DNA from: Tamarix chinensis
Taxonomy: Eukaryota > Streptophyta > Magnoliopsida > Caryophyllales > Tamaricaceae
Length of the DNA: 64,000 nt
Direction of reading: 5' to 3'
Assembly: GCA_030549775.1 (NCBI GenBank)
Contig: CM060175.1
Coordinates: 106,633,422 to 106,697,421, forward strand
Shown: piece by piece, positions 1 to 12,345 of the stretch
Position numbering within the stretch: the stretch's first letter is position 1
Layout: each line of letters begins with the position of its first letter
Made by a program: the position numbers and the translations under genes
The notes under the pieces: generated by a model
The model's input: only the letters and a program-made list of their open reading frames with translations
What the model was told of the DNA's origin: nothing
Databases searched by the model: none

Positions 1-707
1 AACCGGATGGTATGATGTTGAAACAGACAAGGTAAATTTAAACTGTCCATTGTGAATGCTTGCTGCGATTGTGGAAAAGGCCCGCTTGTAATTACACTTT
101 TGGTTTTTTACATTAGGCCCTACTTAATGGACCTTGGAAGCACAAATAAAACTTTCATCAATGTGAGCAATTCACTTAAATTCTGTTTCTTTTGATTGAA
201 CAGATTGTGTGGGCTGATCTAACACTATCCTTTGACGGTTGCAGGATAGTCCTTTAGAGCCACAACGTTACTATGAACTTTTTGAAAAGGACACTATTAA
301 GTTTGGTAACAGTAGGTAAGTTATTTCCACTTTGTTCTATTATTGTTTGGGGCTTTTATTTACCAATTAGATGATTAATGGTGTCTAATCTGTTATGGTT
401 TCTACATAGAAGTAGAGGCTTTCGCTATCCTCCTCTGTTTGCGACAAGCTCATGGCTGTTCTTTTTTCCCGATCTCTCTGAATAGTACTAGTTGGGATTA
501 TTCTATATTAGCCGATCTCCCTTCCATTTTCTTCGAATGAGTCATTCCTCAGCTTTGTGTTTTGGCAGGAATTTATATGATGCTAGTTGTGTATCTGCAT
601 ATCAGCAATTATCGTTTAAACCTATTTAAGATGTGTTTAATCAATTTGATGATTGGCGTTTCTGCAGCCGAGAATATGTGCTGCTGCACGAGAATTCCTT
701 GGAGTAG
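1..707 (+). CDS. DDL: FHA-domain protein, DAWDLE/SNIP1-like, 3' end (partial)
   Basis: This is the C-terminal end of an FHA-domain protein; the gene starts before the window. Four coding segments join in frame: 1-31, 117-162, 245-315 and 668-707, with GT-AG introns and a TAG stop at 705-707. The peptide reads PDGMMLKQTRP, then YLMDLGSTNKTFIN (the conserved FHA strand with the GSTN core), then DSPLEPQRYYELFEKDTIKF, and ends REYVLLHENSLE. From family knowledge, this ending is characteristic of plant DAWDLE and animal SNIP1, whose FHA domain lies at the extreme C-terminus. DAWDLE is a nuclear phosphothreonine-binding and RNA-binding protein that helps DCL1 process primary microRNAs. The arginine-rich N-terminal half expected for the family is outside the window. 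The third intron (316-667) is the longest. Assignment to the family is strong; orthology to DDL itself is inferred. Confidence 0.88.
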
Positions 708-1130
708 CGTATGTATGCTCTGTGCTCCTCGTCGTGGTGAATTTCTAGCCAAAGCAGCCCATTTTGTATCACAGTGCTGTATGGTTTTATTAACGGATGG
801 AAATGGTTTTATTAGAGGATGGGACGGGAAGGGGTTGCTGTATGGTTTTACTTAGATTTTATGTATGACTGCTGTCCTAGCACATTATTGTTACCGATGG
901 CCGGTAGCAGGAGTCTTTCCCCATCTGGTTGTGGTAGTTCGTACTTGTATTCTGACTGAGTTCAGCAGTTCGTTCCTATTAATGTGAGATTTTTTTTATA
1001 CCTGAGATTCTACTTTTATATTAGTGTTTATCAAATGCATAATTTTCTTTTTCATCTCAAAAGGCAATACGTTTGCCTTTCGCTCCAACGGTAATCTTGT
1101 TCTAGGCTAATAAATTGGAGGTAAATTATG
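708..1130 (+). terminator. 3' UTR and probable poly(A) region of the DAWDLE-like gene
   Basis: The stretch after the stop is moderately GC-balanced, unlike the very AT-rich DNA beyond about 1.2 kb. An AATAAA hexamer lies at 1109-1114 and is the best poly(A) signal candidate. The end of the transcript is inferred, not seen. Confidence 0.4.
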
Positions 1131-2860
1131 GCACAAGTGCCTTATGAGTGTAAATAATACGTATTTGTGACTGTATGAGTTGACTTTTTAATCAGTGATT
1201 TTTAATCACCGTTAGAAATTGATGTGATTTGAATCCAAGATCTTGTAAAAAAGAGTGAAAGTTCTTTTCATTAAATCAAGAAAGGAATTAAATGTTTATT
1301 TTATTTAACTGTGATTATCGATGTTTACAGGTTTGACATTCTGAACGTTTGAGTACAATGCTGGAGATAAAAAACATGGGAAGTGATGAATTGTTAGGAC
1401 TTAACCCTAATGTTTGTTTGATATAGCAATCGACGTTTGCAAAGTTAGAAATATTCATTGCATAGTTAGAAATATTCATTTTAATGACACGATAATAACT
1501 ACAAATCTATTTATACTATAACTTATGAATTGGAGGATAGCTTTTAAGATTTCATATTTTATTTCAGTTATTTATCTTTTTTTAGCCATTTCTTTTACTT
1601 TGTCAATTGTTAGGGGATTACTAGACAATATTATGAAGGATCAAATATCCGGAGTTTTCTCCAAATAAGGAAAATATATTTTTGAGTTTGTATTAAAGGA
1701 GTAAACGTTTGAAGTTCATGTTAATTAAGTTTGTTTTTTATGAAAATAATGTTATTTGTTTATATATACTAATATGCATTGATAAGTAGTTGTATTATTA
1801 TTTACCCTCTACACAAATAAATTATATTTTTTTTTAATAAAAGACCTTTATTCTTTACATTCAACTTTTATTTTTTAATTAATTAAAATCAATAATAAAA
1901 AATTCATAAATAATAATTAAATTCTAAAAAAAATTAAACCTATGAATTAAAATTTTAACTTCAAATTAAATATTTTATATTCTTGAGTATTCAAATTTTA
2001 ATATTTACGAAATTTTGTAGTTTTAACATTTAATAACAATCTTGTAATATGAAGTTTTTATCTTGATATTTATTTTGTAAGCTTTCATCTACATTCTACA
2101 ATTTTTTCTTTTTTAAATTTATTTATTTTTTAGTTTTGTCTTTTAATTTTTAATTTTACATTTTCAATTCTTAAAAAAACAAGAATTTAAATAAAATAAT
2201 AAATATATTTATTAAAAAGTTATATAACAAGTAACATAATTGTAGATTGAACTAATATATAATTAATTAGTGTAGTATGTAAATATTCATACATTTTAAT
2301 TGTATGTACATGTATATGATATGTAAAATTAATATGCATCGTTTGTTTCATAACATAAGACTATAATATTTTAAAAATTGTCACATTATATAAGGCACTT
2401 AACAAAAAGTATTAAATATTAAATGTTATGTTTTCTAAGGGCGTGTAAAATTAAATATTCACATATGTTTAAATTTTTTTTGAGATACATGCATTGCGTT
2501 ATTTAGAATGGATATCTAAATTCCAAATATCCAAAAAATATACATTGAATACGGACTATATTTGAATATATCTAATATTTGTATGAAAATTTTATTTTAT
2601 CAATTTTAATAACTTTTGTAAAAAGTTTTTTTAAAAATAAATATTCTATATCAATTAATATTAATATCTATATTCATATAATATTATATTTTATCTAAAA
2701 AAGGTATTAAAATATTATTATAAAAGTTTAAATTATAAAAATAAATAAATCTTAAAAACCCAAAACTACAAAAACATAATAGTATGATATATTATTGAAT
2801 AATCAGAAAAATACCATATATTTATTTGGATTCAATTATCCATTCAAAAATCAGATATCC
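1131..2860. other. AT-rich intergenic stretch, no gene seen
   Basis: Very AT-rich DNA with homopolymer runs and short TA/TTA tracts. I see no conserved protein in any frame and no clear transposon termini. It may hold old, unrecognisable repeats. Confidence 0.6.
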
Positions 2861-2869
2861 TAATCCGTT

Positions 2870-3470
2870 AGGATTGGGGTGAATTGGGGTAAGAATAAAC
2901 ATTAAAAGTTAATTTAGATGAAATTAATGGACATCAATCAGGGTTAATGTTTTAAAATGATATTTGGATGATATTAATATAACTTGGGTGAATTGGGATG
3001 ATTTTTTTAAATTTTTTGTTTGGATTGAGGTAAATGTATAAAATTTAATTATGTTTTCACATTCACGTATGTTACTGCTAAAATTAAAGGTTAATAAAAA
3101 TGAGGTCAACAGGGGTTTACTGGGATAAAACACTACTCTGATTCACCTAGTTGAGGTTAACAAAATTTGTCATCAAATAGGGTTAATCAATTGATCTCTA
3201 TTGCACTGCTCACTTTTAATCTCTTGATTTGGTCTTTAGCCTTTCTCGTTGTTCATTATTGTCTTTTTTTTTCTCTACCGCCGGAAGTATAACATGTGTT
3301 TCAGATTAATCGATTCAGTTTCTATAATAATTAGACCCATAATATTTTATATTAATGCAAAATGAATCAATTTATAAGTTTTTTGTTCTATATATGTCTG
3401 AGTCTCGCGTATCCCAAACTCTCATAAAAGGTCAATTTATTTAATTGATTCCCCACCATCTATTAGAATT
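2870..3470 (+). repeat. Repeat-family copy 1: single arm plus loop
   Basis: This segment is a diverged copy of 3703-4300. Both start with a GGGGTGAATTGGGGT-like end and contain the shared landmarks TTTGGATTGAGGT, TTTTCACATTCA and GGTTAATCAATTGATCT. Both then run through the same loop sequence to a CCACCTATTA-like point. Unlike the next copy, it lacks the inverted right arm. It codes for nothing recognisable. Confidence 0.65.
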
Positions 3471-3702
3471 ATAGCTTTTTTCCTCCTTTTTTGTTTTTAT
3501 TTTAAATCGTTTTGTGGATACGCTTGTGGAATTAGTTTGTATTATGTGGGTAGGAAATGCAAGTCTTGAATGGCCATTTCCAATTGCAAATTCGATAACC
3601 CAAAAAAATGTGAAGGGATAATTAGTGGTTTTATGATTTGATGTTAGTATTAACACTATATTAGCTCATTTCTAGAGTACAGGGACTCGTTTTGTGTAAT
3701 CC

Positions 3703-4628
3703 GTTTGGAATTAGGTGAATTAGAGTGAGGATAAATATTAAAAGTTGACCTAGATGAAGTGATTAGAGGTCAACCAAGGTAAATATTTTAAAATAATATT
3801 TGGATGATATTAATCTAACATGAGTGGATCGGGGTGAATGTCTTAAAATTTTTGTTTGGATTGAGGTGAATGTATAAAATTTACTTATGTTTTCACATTC
3901 ATATATGTTACTATCGAAATCAAAGGTTAACAAATATGAGGTTAACTGGGGTGAATGAGAATATAACTTTATCCCCGATTCACCTATTTGAGGTTAATAA
4001 AATCCGTCCCCTAACAAGGTGAATCAATTGATCTGTATTGTATAACTCTCTTTTGATCTCTCGATTTGGCCTTTAGTATTTATCACTATTCACTACGATC
4101 TTCTTTTTTTCTCTTACATTGGAAGAATGATATGTGTTTCCGATTAATTGGTTAAGTTTCCACAATAATTTGACCCATAACATTTTGTATTAATGTAAAA
4201 CGAATCAATTTATAAGTTTTTGTCGTATATATATCTGAGTTTGGCATATTCAAGACTCCCTCAAGAGGTTAATTTATTTATTGGATTCCTCCCACCTATT
4301 ACAAAATAGATCAATTGATTCACCCTATTTGGGATGGATTTTGTTAGCCTCAACTAAGTAAATCAGGGTTAAAATTTTCACCCTGGTTAACATCATTTTT
4401 ATTAACATCTGATTTTGAGAATAACGGAGTTGAATGTGAAACTATAAGTAAATTTTATACATTTACCTCAATCTAAATGAGATTTTTAAAACATTTACTT
4501 CAATTCACATAGGTTAGGTTAATATCATCTTTACAACATTTTAAAATATTCACCCCAATTCACCTTTATTTCCTCTACCTAGGTTAATTTTTAATGTTTT
4601 ACCCCACCCTAATTCACCACAATCCAAA
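3703..4628. mobile_element. Fold-back element with about 330-bp inverted arms
   Basis: The left arm (about 3703-4034) and right arm (about 4308-4628) are diverged reverse complements. The outer ends read GTTTGGAATTAGGTGAATTA on the left and its counterpart TAATTCACCACAATCCAAA on the right. The inner ends are AATCAATTGATCT and AGATCAATTGATT. About 273 bp of loop lies between the arms. The arms are related to the shorter elements at 50093-50470 and 51959-52332. No coding capacity is seen. It could be a Foldback-type element or two copies of one MITE inserted head to head. I could not define a target duplication. Confidence 0.65.
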
Positions 4629-4639
4629 TAGACTATAAA

Positions 4640-5365
4640 TGTCAGATCTAATTTTTAGAATACCATATTGGATTTTTGGATCACGTTTTTTTTTTGCTTA
4701 GCCATATCTCTAATTCTATTCATTATGTTATTCTCTTTCTTATTAGTTAGAGGAGTTTAAAACAATAATATGGGGACACATTAGTAAAAGTAGATATTTT
4801 TTTATCTAAAATTTAATAAATGAACTGATGTAATTGTTTATCTCTTCCCTTCTTAAATTTACAGCCGATATAAGCATTCAATCATGCATGATTGAACAAC
4901 TTAATATTGCTAATCGAATCTTCCTTGAATTTTTTAATACATTATGGTATTGCAAAATTATTAATTTGAAATTGCCATCCACACACTCCTTCCCCCCTTT
5001 CAATAATGGTTCTTGATATCTTGATAAAATTTCTTATGAAGTTATTAAACGTCGGTGTTAATCTTATATCTTCAAAATACATCCTTAATCAAATTATTCT
5101 GCTTAATCCTTATGTGAAAATGAGAAGCCCATTTGGAACATCTTAGGATAGGTAGTTTATTTTTTAATTATTTCTTACGGCTTTCAGCCAACAATCTAAA
5201 AACAAGTAAATATAAAATAAAGCTACTTATTTTAAGCAACTATTTAATTTCCAACAATCAACAATGGATTATTAATGGAAGACGAGGAAAACTTGTTGAC
5301 CGGTGTAGGTAAATGGTATATGGTATAATCAGCTCATGGTGTATTTGGGTGACATTTTAATAAAT
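4640..5365. other. AT-rich intergenic stretch, no gene seen
   Basis: No conserved protein, repeat or transposon end was recognised here. Short open frames in the region look random. Confidence 0.55.
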
Positions 5366-5369
5366 AAAG

Positions 5370-5434
5370 CATGTTGTTGATGTGGATGTAGTTTGAAAAA
5401 CCTCAAAACAACCTACATTCACATCAACAACATG
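5370..5434. repeat. 22-bp near-perfect inverted repeat
   Basis: The arms at 5370-5391 and 5413-5434 are reverse complements with one mismatch, separated by 21 bp. The left arm begins CATGTTGTTGATGTGG. As RNA this would fold into a stable hairpin. It lies at the edge of the LTR-like element. Confidence 0.8.
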
Positions 5435-5504
5435 TATCTCCTTTAGTCCTCAACAATATGGCTTGAATGGGAATACTTCACACACTTGAATTCGTGGAAC
5501 ACAT

Positions 5505-5860
5505 CAACACACACAAGATATGACTTTGATACTTCAGAAAGATAGTAATCAAATGATTTTTAATGAGAACTCACAAAGAATCAATCACTAAAAATAGTTA
5601 AAAGAAGCTAAACTGAGTAAATTTTCAATAATCAAACAAACTAAAAAAGAGAATGAAAGTTTAATCTCTCACAAAGAGAACTCAACACACACAAGATATG
5701 AATTTGATACTTCAGAAAGATAGTAATCAAATGATTTTTAATGAGAACTCACAAAGAATCAATCACTAAAAATAGTTAAAAGAAGCTAAACTGAGTAAAT
5801 TTTCAATAATCAAACAAACTAAAAAAGAGAATGAAAGTTTAAGCTCTCACAAAGAGAACT
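5505..5860. repeat. 178-bp tandem duplication
   Basis: Two adjacent copies, 5505-5682 and 5683-5860, differ at only about two positions (GACTTTG versus GAATTTG near the start, TTAATCTC versus TTAAGCTC near the end). The near-identity suggests a recent duplication inside the older LTR-like element. Confidence 0.9.
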
Positions 5861-6129
5861 CAACACTTTATTAATCTTCAACTCAACATACATTCTACCT
5901 CATGGACGAAAATCACGACCTATATATAGGCATAAAACCCAAGAAAATAATCTAACAGCCATATCTTAACAACCCTTAAATAGTTACAACAAACTCCTAA
6001 CTAACTTTACAAACAACCAATGACTAATAAGTACATGTACTAGCCGTTATTAATCTGCTAATAGGATATTATTTTCCAAATAATTATTAGTTAATTAGCC
6101 ACGGAATTAACTAACAAATATATCTAACA

Positions 6130-7640
6130 CAAAAATCCATCACTAGGTTTTAACATATGATAACAACTAGCCTTTAACACTAATGACTTGTGTTGAATAT
6201 CTTACAAGCTTACATGTGTCCATGACTTTTTGTCATCACCTCATTGCTACCAAATCATCATGGGTGAAACATCACCATTCTTGACACATCATCAAGGCAT
6301 CGTATGTCTTGTGTTGAATTTTAACTTTCAAGAAATTGACAACTTATGTAAATATCTTCAAGAAAGTCTTGTAGATGATGTAAATACCTTCAAGAACCTC
6401 AAGAAACATCTCAAACATTTCAAGGAACATGTTTGGATGTGAAAACAAAGATGATCCTGTAATAGTTGTAAATATCTTATTTACATATGGTGGATGTAAA
6501 ATTCATGAATGTGTATTTTATTAAATCATTTTAATAATTCCATTATTTCCATAAGTTTTGTAACATTTTTCACTATTACAATTATAACTATTCAACCGTT
6601 TATCTTCTCCACTACCTTCCATATTCTTTACTTATCTCTCATAATAGATGTCACAAGTATGAATACTATATACATGAGATATGGCAAATTGTATGAGAGA
6701 GAGGAAGATTAATAAAATAAGAGGCTCCCTCATATTCTTTTCTTTATATTACCTTCTCCTTATTTGATTTTCCTAATATTGAAACATGTTATCAACATGA
6801 TCATCTTTGACTAACTTCTCTAAATAAATTTGACGTGTTTCATTTTTTTTTCTTGATTTTGAGCTTGAAAAATAATGGAGAAAAATCATTGATCCAATAA
6901 AATTCTTGTCTAGCTTCATAATTTATCTTTCTATGTGGCTCATCTTCAGGCTCTTAGTTTCTCCCTTTTTTTTAGGTTCCAATTGGGTCAGATGGTGGTC
7001 TCCATTGATTTGTGTTTTAATTACTTTTTTAAAAAAAGCAAGAGTTAGTAAAATATAATTATGGTAAAGAGAATTAAACAAGGTAGTCTCTTGCCTCCAA
7101 AAGCCCATGATTTATGTTCCTTTTAATCTTTCATCATTTCACCTATATCGTTATTTGAATGGTGTTATTTTATTATTTGATTGAATTGGGAATATGACAC
7201 GTGTTATATTATCGTTATTCATTAGTTGAGGGTAATGTTCACAGACATGCTTAATAAGTTCATGATGATTCATTATTCAATCTATTAATTGATATATTAT
7301 CATTTGATTAATCTTTGATATGTTATATAACATACATTTATTTTGGTGAAAGATAAAGGATGTAAATGATGGTACTTATTTTGTTATATATGTTGGGCCT
7401 ATACTAATATTTGAATAAGTAATTTATATTGTATTAGATATCTTTTAGATGGATACATACGTGATGTTAGCACCCTTGAACATTAATATAATATTATTAG
7501 ATTGATGAATTATTTATATTCAAAATTTGAGTTAACTATATGTTATTAAATTAATTAATGTAAATTATGCAATCATTTTATGAATTTAAAATAGATTAGA
7601 CGGTGATGTGAAAATTTTATAAGTCATGATATATGACTAT
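6130..7640. other. AT-rich intergenic stretch, no gene seen
   Basis: A few short open frames occur (for example 6230-6442) but none resembles a known protein. The 6230-6442 frame consists largely of repeated CAAGAAA-type sequence. No transposon ends were identified. Confidence 0.5.
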
Positions 7641-7649
7641 GCCACCACT

Positions 7650-7980
7650 AATAGTGGGAGAGTCACTTATAATGACTATATACCTACACCACCATGAGAC
7701 TGGGTAAAATAAATATGATAGCTTCCCATCCTACTATAAGATATATGGTAGAGGTAAATGACAAAGGTTAAAAGCTTCCCTTCCAAAAGTGATGGATTGA
7801 CAGTTGTATCACCCATCACCATATAAAGATCTCCATCATCTAAAGATGATGGAAACCACCTTAAGCATAAAATTATAAGAAAATAATGTGAATATGAAAA
7901 TGATAGATTGTCAGTCTCATCGCCTATCACTGTGAACATAAAAGTGATGGATTGGCAATCTCATTGTCCATCACTACATA
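7650..7980. repeat. Subterminal-type repeats with internal dyad symmetry
   Basis: A motif of about 31 bp, GTGATGGATTGACAG followed by a spacer and CACCCATCAC, occurs three times near 7791-7822, 7900-7931 and 7943-7974. Each copy is itself an imperfect palindrome. A CACTAATAGTGG string lies at about 7655. Arrays like this are typical of subterminal regions of CACTA elements, and this may be the far end of the element whose TNP2 gene lies at 10.1-11.3 kb. The link is an inference because the expected 3-bp target duplication is not seen. Confidence 0.4.
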
Positions 7981-8049
7981 CATATCTCATCACTTAAAGT
8001 TAATTGGAGATTATATTGCAAACCAACATTACCCACGGTTAAATATTTT

Positions 8050-10080
8050 CAATTTGTGGAAGAAATAATAATGAAATAATGGATGTTACGCCACATCCAA
8101 TATAGTTAAGGTACTCCCTATACCTAATCTATATCAAATGTAAGGCTAAAAAGTAACTCGTACTTAGATATTAGGTGTAAGGAACATTTGATCCTATAAT
8201 GATACAAGATTATGAAAAAGATATAAGAGAATAAATACATTAGAAAATAAAGAACTAAACTTCTAGGGATAGAGAGATATATATTTGGATAACCATACAC
8301 TTGAACCAAACCATAAAATTTTTCACCACAGGCAAGTACAACAAAAATATTAAATCAACATATTCCTACAAGCAAGGTGTCATTTGTTTTTAGATATGAG
8401 AAATACCTATAAAAAGATAATAAGTATGATAAGTAATGAGTAAGGTGACAATACATATCCATAGATAAAGGCATGCATATCATAAGGAATCATATGAAAA
8501 GATGGATATTATACATGCATATATACTCATGATACAAGATGACTTAAAAGATAATTGTATTAACGTTCATACTTAGGTGATCACATAATTTAATTTACTA
8601 AGTAAAGTTGAGATCAAGGAACCATTTGTAATACAACTACTCCTCTCTTCTTTCTCTGTAGATGGGAGAAAGATAGTCAACCTCATTGATATATATTATT
8701 TACTCTCTTCTTCCCCTAAAGAGAGGAGAAAGATAGTTAACCTTACTAATACTCTCCCTTCTAGGATAAAACGCACATGGATCACTTGTAAAACATTAAT
8801 CCTTAAGTACACATATCCCCTATATGCCTGTGGTTCAAAATAATATAGAGTATATTAAGGTCCTTTGGTTTCGACATATCCAGATGATATAATCAAATAA
8901 TTTCAATCACTTGGAATCACCTTAGTCCTAACTCATGTGATATTTTAATTTACGTATTGTTGTCATATTAATTCATAAATCAACACTTAACACATAACCA
9001 TGTATCATATTATTTTATCATCATCATAATACTTTCCCTTATATTACCATTATCTTACCATAAGAGGTATTAATCATTATTGTTATAAGAAATACCAAGT
9101 ATTACTAAATTTATTCCAACATTTGTATTTATTTGAAACATAAAGGAATGCATCATGGTTAATCAAATCAAACATTTTATAAACATGTGAAACAAATATA
9201 GGACATAAGGAAAGACAACAAGCACAAAAGGAGATAATACACAGGTGAAAAAACTAAAAAGCCATCACAAAATATTAATTCACAATTATGCCATAACTCC
9301 TTTTATAATACTCACAAATCCACCAAATTTAACACAACATCCCAATATTTCATTATAAACATCATAGCCAAAAATCAAGACTTAAATCCAACTTTTTATG
9401 AATAAAACACCTCTTATACCCTTAGGGTTTTCTAAGCTCATTCTCACATAATATTATCACTTATATTAGCCATATTAACCCAAAATAATTACATATTAAA
9501 CATATCTCATTTTTGGCCCAAATAACATTTTCACAACCTCAAATTACTATAATTGATCCATAATGACCATTTTATCCCTCTTCCTCCCAAACACCTCAAA
9601 CTTCTTATTAACCTACTTTATCTATACTCAACCAAACCCCACCATATTATATAACAATTTTTATGCAAAAACCTCAAAGAATACAATTGAAGACTTATTT
9701 TGGACACTCACACAAATAATTCTCTCTCTTCTCTCTCTCTTTCTCACACACACCCACTCTCTCTCTTTTATATTATAAAGAGTATAGCATGCAGGAGGTA
9801 AAAATGTTATATTCCTCACTTTATACGAATGTAATTATATTCTTATACCCATATCAATGGGGTTTAACCTTACATTGACTCCATTATTGGTCATCTTGGA
9901 AGCATTTAGAAGTGTACCATTTATACTATCATATATATTTTTCTTAATGTGTATCACATGAAGACAGTGCCACACATATAAGCCTTTTCAATATGGAAGG
10001 TCAAACAATATTAACCTCTTCTTCTACCCCACATATTTGATCTAACTTCTTGCTCTTTTTTCCCAAAAGGCTCATTTAAT
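8050..10080. other. AT-rich, no gene recognised; SSR at 9718-9772
   Basis: No conserved protein was found in any frame. A CT/CA-rich microsatellite lies at about 9718-9772. This stretch could be the decayed 3' half of the CACTA element to its right. Confidence 0.5.
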
Positions 10081-10084
10081 ACGT

Positions 10085-11260
10085 TCACCTTTTCAAATAC
10101 GTGAAGTCCCATGAGTGGATTTGGAACTCTTTCTTCTTCATCTTTTTAATTAAAAGCTTTGTTTTGCCTATGATAATGATGGTTAGTAGGTAAAAATTTA
10201 TGATGTCTAAGATAGTTGGTCTTTCTACTCTTTGGTAACTGGAAAAAGTATGTGCTATCTTCACAAATAGGGTTTGTATCGTGTTCATACACATTATAAC
10301 AAAAAATATTACCATATAGCGGAGAATTATTTATTGTGCAAATTAAGATGATCTTTAAGTTAAATGAATCTTTAACATGTGAATCAAACACTTCAACTAT
10401 ATCTTCCCACATGTATTTCAAGTCTTCAAAAAGGGGAGCTAGATAAACATCAATATCATTATAGGGCTAATTTAGGCCCGATATAAGTAAAGATAATATC
10501 ATCCATTTTCACTTTATACATAATGATTGAGGGGGATTATATATCAACAAGATAACGAACGATAAATTATAGTTTGTGTTCCCATTAAAAGGGTTCATTC
10601 CATTAGAGCAAAGTGCAAGATGTAAATTTCTAGCTTCATGACCAAATTTATGGAATTTGACATCAATCATCTTCCATCGAGGAGAATGCCTAAGTTTTCC
10701 ATAAAATTTCCTCTCTTTCACATGCCACATAAGATTATTCACATTTCTCCATTATTAAGCATATACTAGAATCTTGGTGTGATTGGAAAATACCATGACA
10801 CCTTATTAGAAACCTTAACCTTATTGAGTTGTGACATTTTACATTTAGGGCATGCATCCAATGATTCATATTCGTTGTAATATAAAATGTAATAATTAGG
10901 ACAAGCATATATTTTTTTCATAATTAATGCTAATAGAGCAAAGAACCTCCTTTGCTTCATATGTCTTAGGAGAAACTATCATCCATAAGAATCTCTTGCA
11001 ATAATTATAGAAGAGAAGTGAAGCTTTTATTTCTATATTCATTTTCTGCCTTGAGGTTTCACAATCATAACATCACTAAAAATTTTGTAACATTAGTATA
11101 AAATTTGTATAAGGGTGTTTCTGAATCACTAACTAACTCTTCATAAGAGTCTCTAAAGTGATCTACATTATTTGTTAAGCCTTCCATGTTATCAGGGTCA
11201 TCATATTCAATTTCATCACTTTTAGTAGCACTAGGTTGGACACCGATGAACTCTCTATGC
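10085..11260 (-). pseudogene. CACTA (En/Spm) TNP2-type transposase remnant
   Basis: The minus strand carries successive pieces of a TNP2 (Transposase_21) protein in shifting frames. In order they are: SDSETPLYKFYTNVTKF; NLKAENEYRNKSFTSLL; KTYEAKEVLCSISINYEK; a cysteine-pair region (ACPNYYILYYNEYESLDACPKC); VSWYFPITPRF; LRHSPRWKMIDVKF; FGHEARNLHLALCSNGMNPF; LLIYNPPQSLCIK; LKYMWEDIVEVFDSHVKD; ICEDSTYFFQLPKSRKT; and LPTNHHYHRQNKAFN. The family protein catalyses cut-and-paste transposition of CACTA elements. Stops and frameshifts (for example after TKFLVML) mean no functional protein is possible. The C-terminal part of the usual 700-900-residue protein was not recovered. Confidence 0.85.
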
Positions 11261-11568
11261 CATATCTAATATGTGTAAATTCTATCAAATCCTCACATAA
11301 TAAAACAATCTCATATTTCATTGACCTCTTTCTTCTTACTATTTCCATAATAGATAGATTGTATAATATATTCACAAGGGATTCACTACATGTTCAATAT
11401 AAATATTATGAAGTTATCAACACCATCCACATAATTTCTAATAAACCTAATAGAGTATACCCATGATCGATCTATTATATCATATGTTTAAAACAAAGTT
11501 GGAAACAATAATATAGGAACAACTACAAAAATGATATAGAGACTAATTATATATAATAAATACATAGG

Positions 11569-11574
<6 letters not shown>

Positions 11575-11604
<30 letters not shown>
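11575..11604. repeat. (TA)n microsatellite
   Basis: Fifteen uninterrupted TA units within the CACTA element. A (GA)n run lies near 11888-11908. Confidence 0.95.
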
Positions 11605-11605
<1 letters not shown>

Positions 11606-12345
11606 CTAACAACATAAGGGTTTCCTCATATAATACATTAACAACAACAAAAACAATGATATCAAAACTACACTTCTAAAAATATATCAAACACATCATA
11701 TAGCTAAAATGAGGAAGCACAATGATGTTATAATAAGTAAAATTGTGACAAAAATAGGTAATACATATCATGCCAATAATGAAGAAGAGTAAAGATGAAA
11801 AATATAAATCTTGAAGGAAAGAATAATGAATAATAAAGAAGAAGAACAAGGAAGGCTGAGGGTAGCATTTGTAGAGGTGATATGTGGAGAGAGAGAGAGA
11901 GAGAGAAGGAGGAGAAGGTGGAGGAAGCAATAGTAGAGGAATATAAAAGGGAACAATCAATTCGTGTGACAACTTTTTGTGAGTTTGCGTGAATGAAAAA
12001 TTTAAAGGGAGGTTATCTAGGTTAAAAGATAAGAACAAAAAAAATTATAATTTTGGCATGGGTATAGATGAAAATTTTGATTTATAATTACCATCTATAC
12101 CCTAAAAAAAATTCCTCCCTCTAATTAATAAATGGTTGGAATAAATGTTCTAAGCCTAAAAAAAAGTGGCCAGGTTTAGATGATAATTTTAAGTTTTTAA
12201 GTACCGTCTATATTGTTAAAAATAAAACTCCCCAATATCTCCCACTTTTTTTGCTAGAAAATTTATATATGATTGTCTTTATTATAATGACTCTATATGT
12301 GTTTCCAACTATATCGATTTTTATAGTAGTGTTACTATTGAAGTT

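Larger units (their letters stand above)
5368..6129 (-). mobile_element. Probable solo LTR (Copia-like), minus strand
   Basis: Read on the minus strand, this has the layout of a plant LTR promoter. It starts TGTTAGATATATTTG at 6129, has a TATATATAGG box near 5921-5931, and then an AATAAAG poly(A)-like site near 5868-5874 followed by an R/U5-like stretch. No gag or pol lies beside it and no 5-bp target duplication was found, so the left end is uncertain. The Copia assignment rests on general layout only. Confidence 0.42.
10085..12331 (-). mobile_element. Degenerate CACTA element, 5' portion with terminus
   Basis: Reading leftward from 12331 the minus strand begins CACTACTATAAAAATCG, the expected CACTA terminal inverted repeat. 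It precedes the TNP2 gene in the correct orientation. Subterminal motifs related to TATAGATGGTAATTATAAAT occur as inverted pairs near 12060-12103 and 12173-12214. The other terminus was not found and may lie as far left as about 7.65 kb. The base triplet outside the terminus is TTA (12332-12334). Confidence 0.7.

Noticed and set aside
562..855. 97-codon plus-strand frame at the end of the DAWDLE-like gene
   Set aside because: It crosses the intron and 3' UTR in the wrong frame; the spliced exon at 668-707 explains the coding signal.
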